A stretch of 36,225 nt of DNA from JBNLBS01 sp050303415 (GTDB lineage: Bacteria; Pseudomonadota; Gammaproteobacteria; Methylococcales; Methylomonadaceae), in assembly GCA_050303415.1 (NCBI GenBank), contig JBNLBS010000023.1:1-36225 (forward strand), read 5' to 3'. The notes under the pieces are model-generated. The model saw only the letters and a program-made list of their open reading frames with translations. It did no database searches and was not told the origin of the DNA. Position numbers and translations under genes: made by a program. Positions 35,405 through 36,225 of the stretch are shown here, piece after piece. Every line of letters starts with the position of its first letter. Positions within the stretch are counted from its first letter, which is position 1.

Positions 35405-35935
35405 CTATATTACATTTGCTATTTCTGTAATACTATCCGCATAAGCTTTTACCAGTGCCTCTCTATTTTCCTGGACTATATTTAAGTCGTTATCATTATC
35501 AATAAAGAATGGCTCGGCTATGACGCAGGGTGCTATTGTGTTTTTTAGTAAATATCCACCACGGTCTTCTGCGCTTTTGGGTTTCTCACCTCTATTCTTG
35601 AGCGCTAATGCATTAACCAGTTTTTCATTTAGAATTTCAGCAATAAGCTTACCTTTTGTAGATCGGTGGTAATATAAAACTTCCGTGCCTGATGCTGTTT
35701 CATTAAAGGCATTACAGTGCAAACTTATAGTGAAATCAGGATTTAATTCATTGATGTCATCAGGCAATGTGTTATAAGTACGGCGGTAAATACGTTGTAC
35801 TTCAACATCACTAACCATTTTTTCAATTTCAATTGCCAATTCATCATTAAAAGAGAATTCGGTTAAACCAGTATTTTTGTTTGAAGCTCCTGGTGAAGTC
35901 TTCTTATGACCGATTACCAATGCACATTTTTTCAT
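35405..35935 (-). CDS. N-acetylmuramoyl-L-alanine amidase (Amidase_3)
   Basis: The 176-residue protein is one Amidase_3 domain, a zinc enzyme that cuts the bond between MurNAc and L-alanine in peptidoglycan. Zinc and catalytic motifs: VIGHKKTSPGA (His10), an early acidic helix (FNDELAIEIE), SISLHCNAF-type FTISLHCNAF with the second His, and IAEPFFIDN with the catalytic Glu. There is no signal peptide, so it resembles phage endolysins or cytoplasmic enzymes more than AmiA/B/C. It stands alone and needs an outside route to its substrate. It may be prophage-derived. Confidence 0.85.
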   Translation of the reverse strand: MKKCALVIGHKKTSPGASNKNTGLTEFSFNDELAIEIEKMVSDVEVQRIYRRTYNTLPDDINELNPDFTISLHCNAFNETASGTEVLYYHRSTKGKLIAEILNEKLVNALALKNRGEKPKSAEDRGGYLLKNTIAPCVIAEPFFIDNDNDLNIVQENREALVKAYADSITEIANVI

Positions 35936-36225
35936 CGAATTTTTCTCCTTGCTTGCATTTTTAAGCTAACAAGCAATTACTTGGACCATAAAAGCATACA
36001 CTCTAGTACCCATGCTCTGTCAAGATGGGCTTTCTAAAACTTTACACTTTAAACCGGAAAACATGCAAACGCTGAAAATCTTGGAAACGGAGCTCTGCGA
36101 AGTGAAGATTTTTAGTCCCCGATAGCCGTAGGGCCGATTGTTTTGTCGGAATCAGAGCGTGAGCGAAGGTGTAGACAAAATAAAAGGCTTCCCGACACGG
36201 CGTAAAGTCATTTGTGGGAGTGTTA
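35936..36225. other. Terminal non-coding stretch
   Basis: About 290 bases with no gene I can support. The ribosome site for the amidase (minus strand) is within about 35938-35950. Short inverted words TTTTGTC / GACAAAA occur near 36142 and 36174, but I see no clear function. Confidence 0.3.

Overview
The window looks like chromosome from a gammaproteobacterium with AT-rich signalling and metabolic genes. The gene set (monomeric isocitrate dehydrogenase, a GlrK/QseG/GlrR-type cluster, a LapG-like protease, gcvT-gcvP, bfd-bfr, a DUF167 protein and a giant multi-PAS GGDEF-EAL protein) fits an aquatic gammaproteobacterium. A Methylococcales-type methanotroph is my best guess, but nothing here is diagnostic.

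Layout. 1-1490 is a decayed, gene-poor region. It holds the right end of an apparent insertion sequence with a duplicated terminal repeat, a small two-helix membrane protein gene broken by an in-frame TGA, and a long hairpin. 1491-6356 encodes a seven-PAS, two-GAF, GGDEF-EAL protein. 6564-8786 is icd, on the minus strand. 9067-10917 holds an orphan gene, a LapG-like transglutaminase-fold protease and a periplasmic EF-hand protein. 11367-14722 is a minus-strand glrK-qseG-glrR operon. Between it and the EF-hand gene lie a good sigma-54 promoter and TGTC-N10-GACA sites of the kind GlrR binds. 14723-15910 is a graveyard: a transposase tail, then a chimeric relic joining the 3' part of a dedA copy to the 5' part and promoter region of an icd copy. 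Functional dedA and icd genes both occur elsewhere in the window.

15911-17257 has a membrane protein of unknown function and a DUF167 gene. 17328-23907 is a more GC-rich block with a divergent TetR regulator and a complete RND efflux operon (adaptor, pump, outer-membrane factor). 23974-25414 has dedA and an orphan membrane protein. 25607-29592 is gcvT-gcvP with no gcvH. 29699-30164 contains small and decayed ORFs.

30164-34316 is the most unusual locus. It is a plus-strand cassette of a receiver-like protein, a Ras-like COG2229 GTPase, a broken gene, a Roadblock/LC7 protein, an Aer-type PAS protein and a PhnD-like binding protein that has no signal peptide. It resembles the GTPase/Roadblock logic of MglA-MglB and of actinobacterial conservons, with redox- or ligand-sensing parts added. 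I infer an undescribed intracellular GTPase signalling module that is partly decayed here. 34422-35167 is a Fur-box-controlled bfd-bfr pair, and 35405-35935 is a cytoplasmic or phage-like N-acetylmuramoyl-L-alanine amidase. I saw no rRNA, tRNA or CRISPR array.
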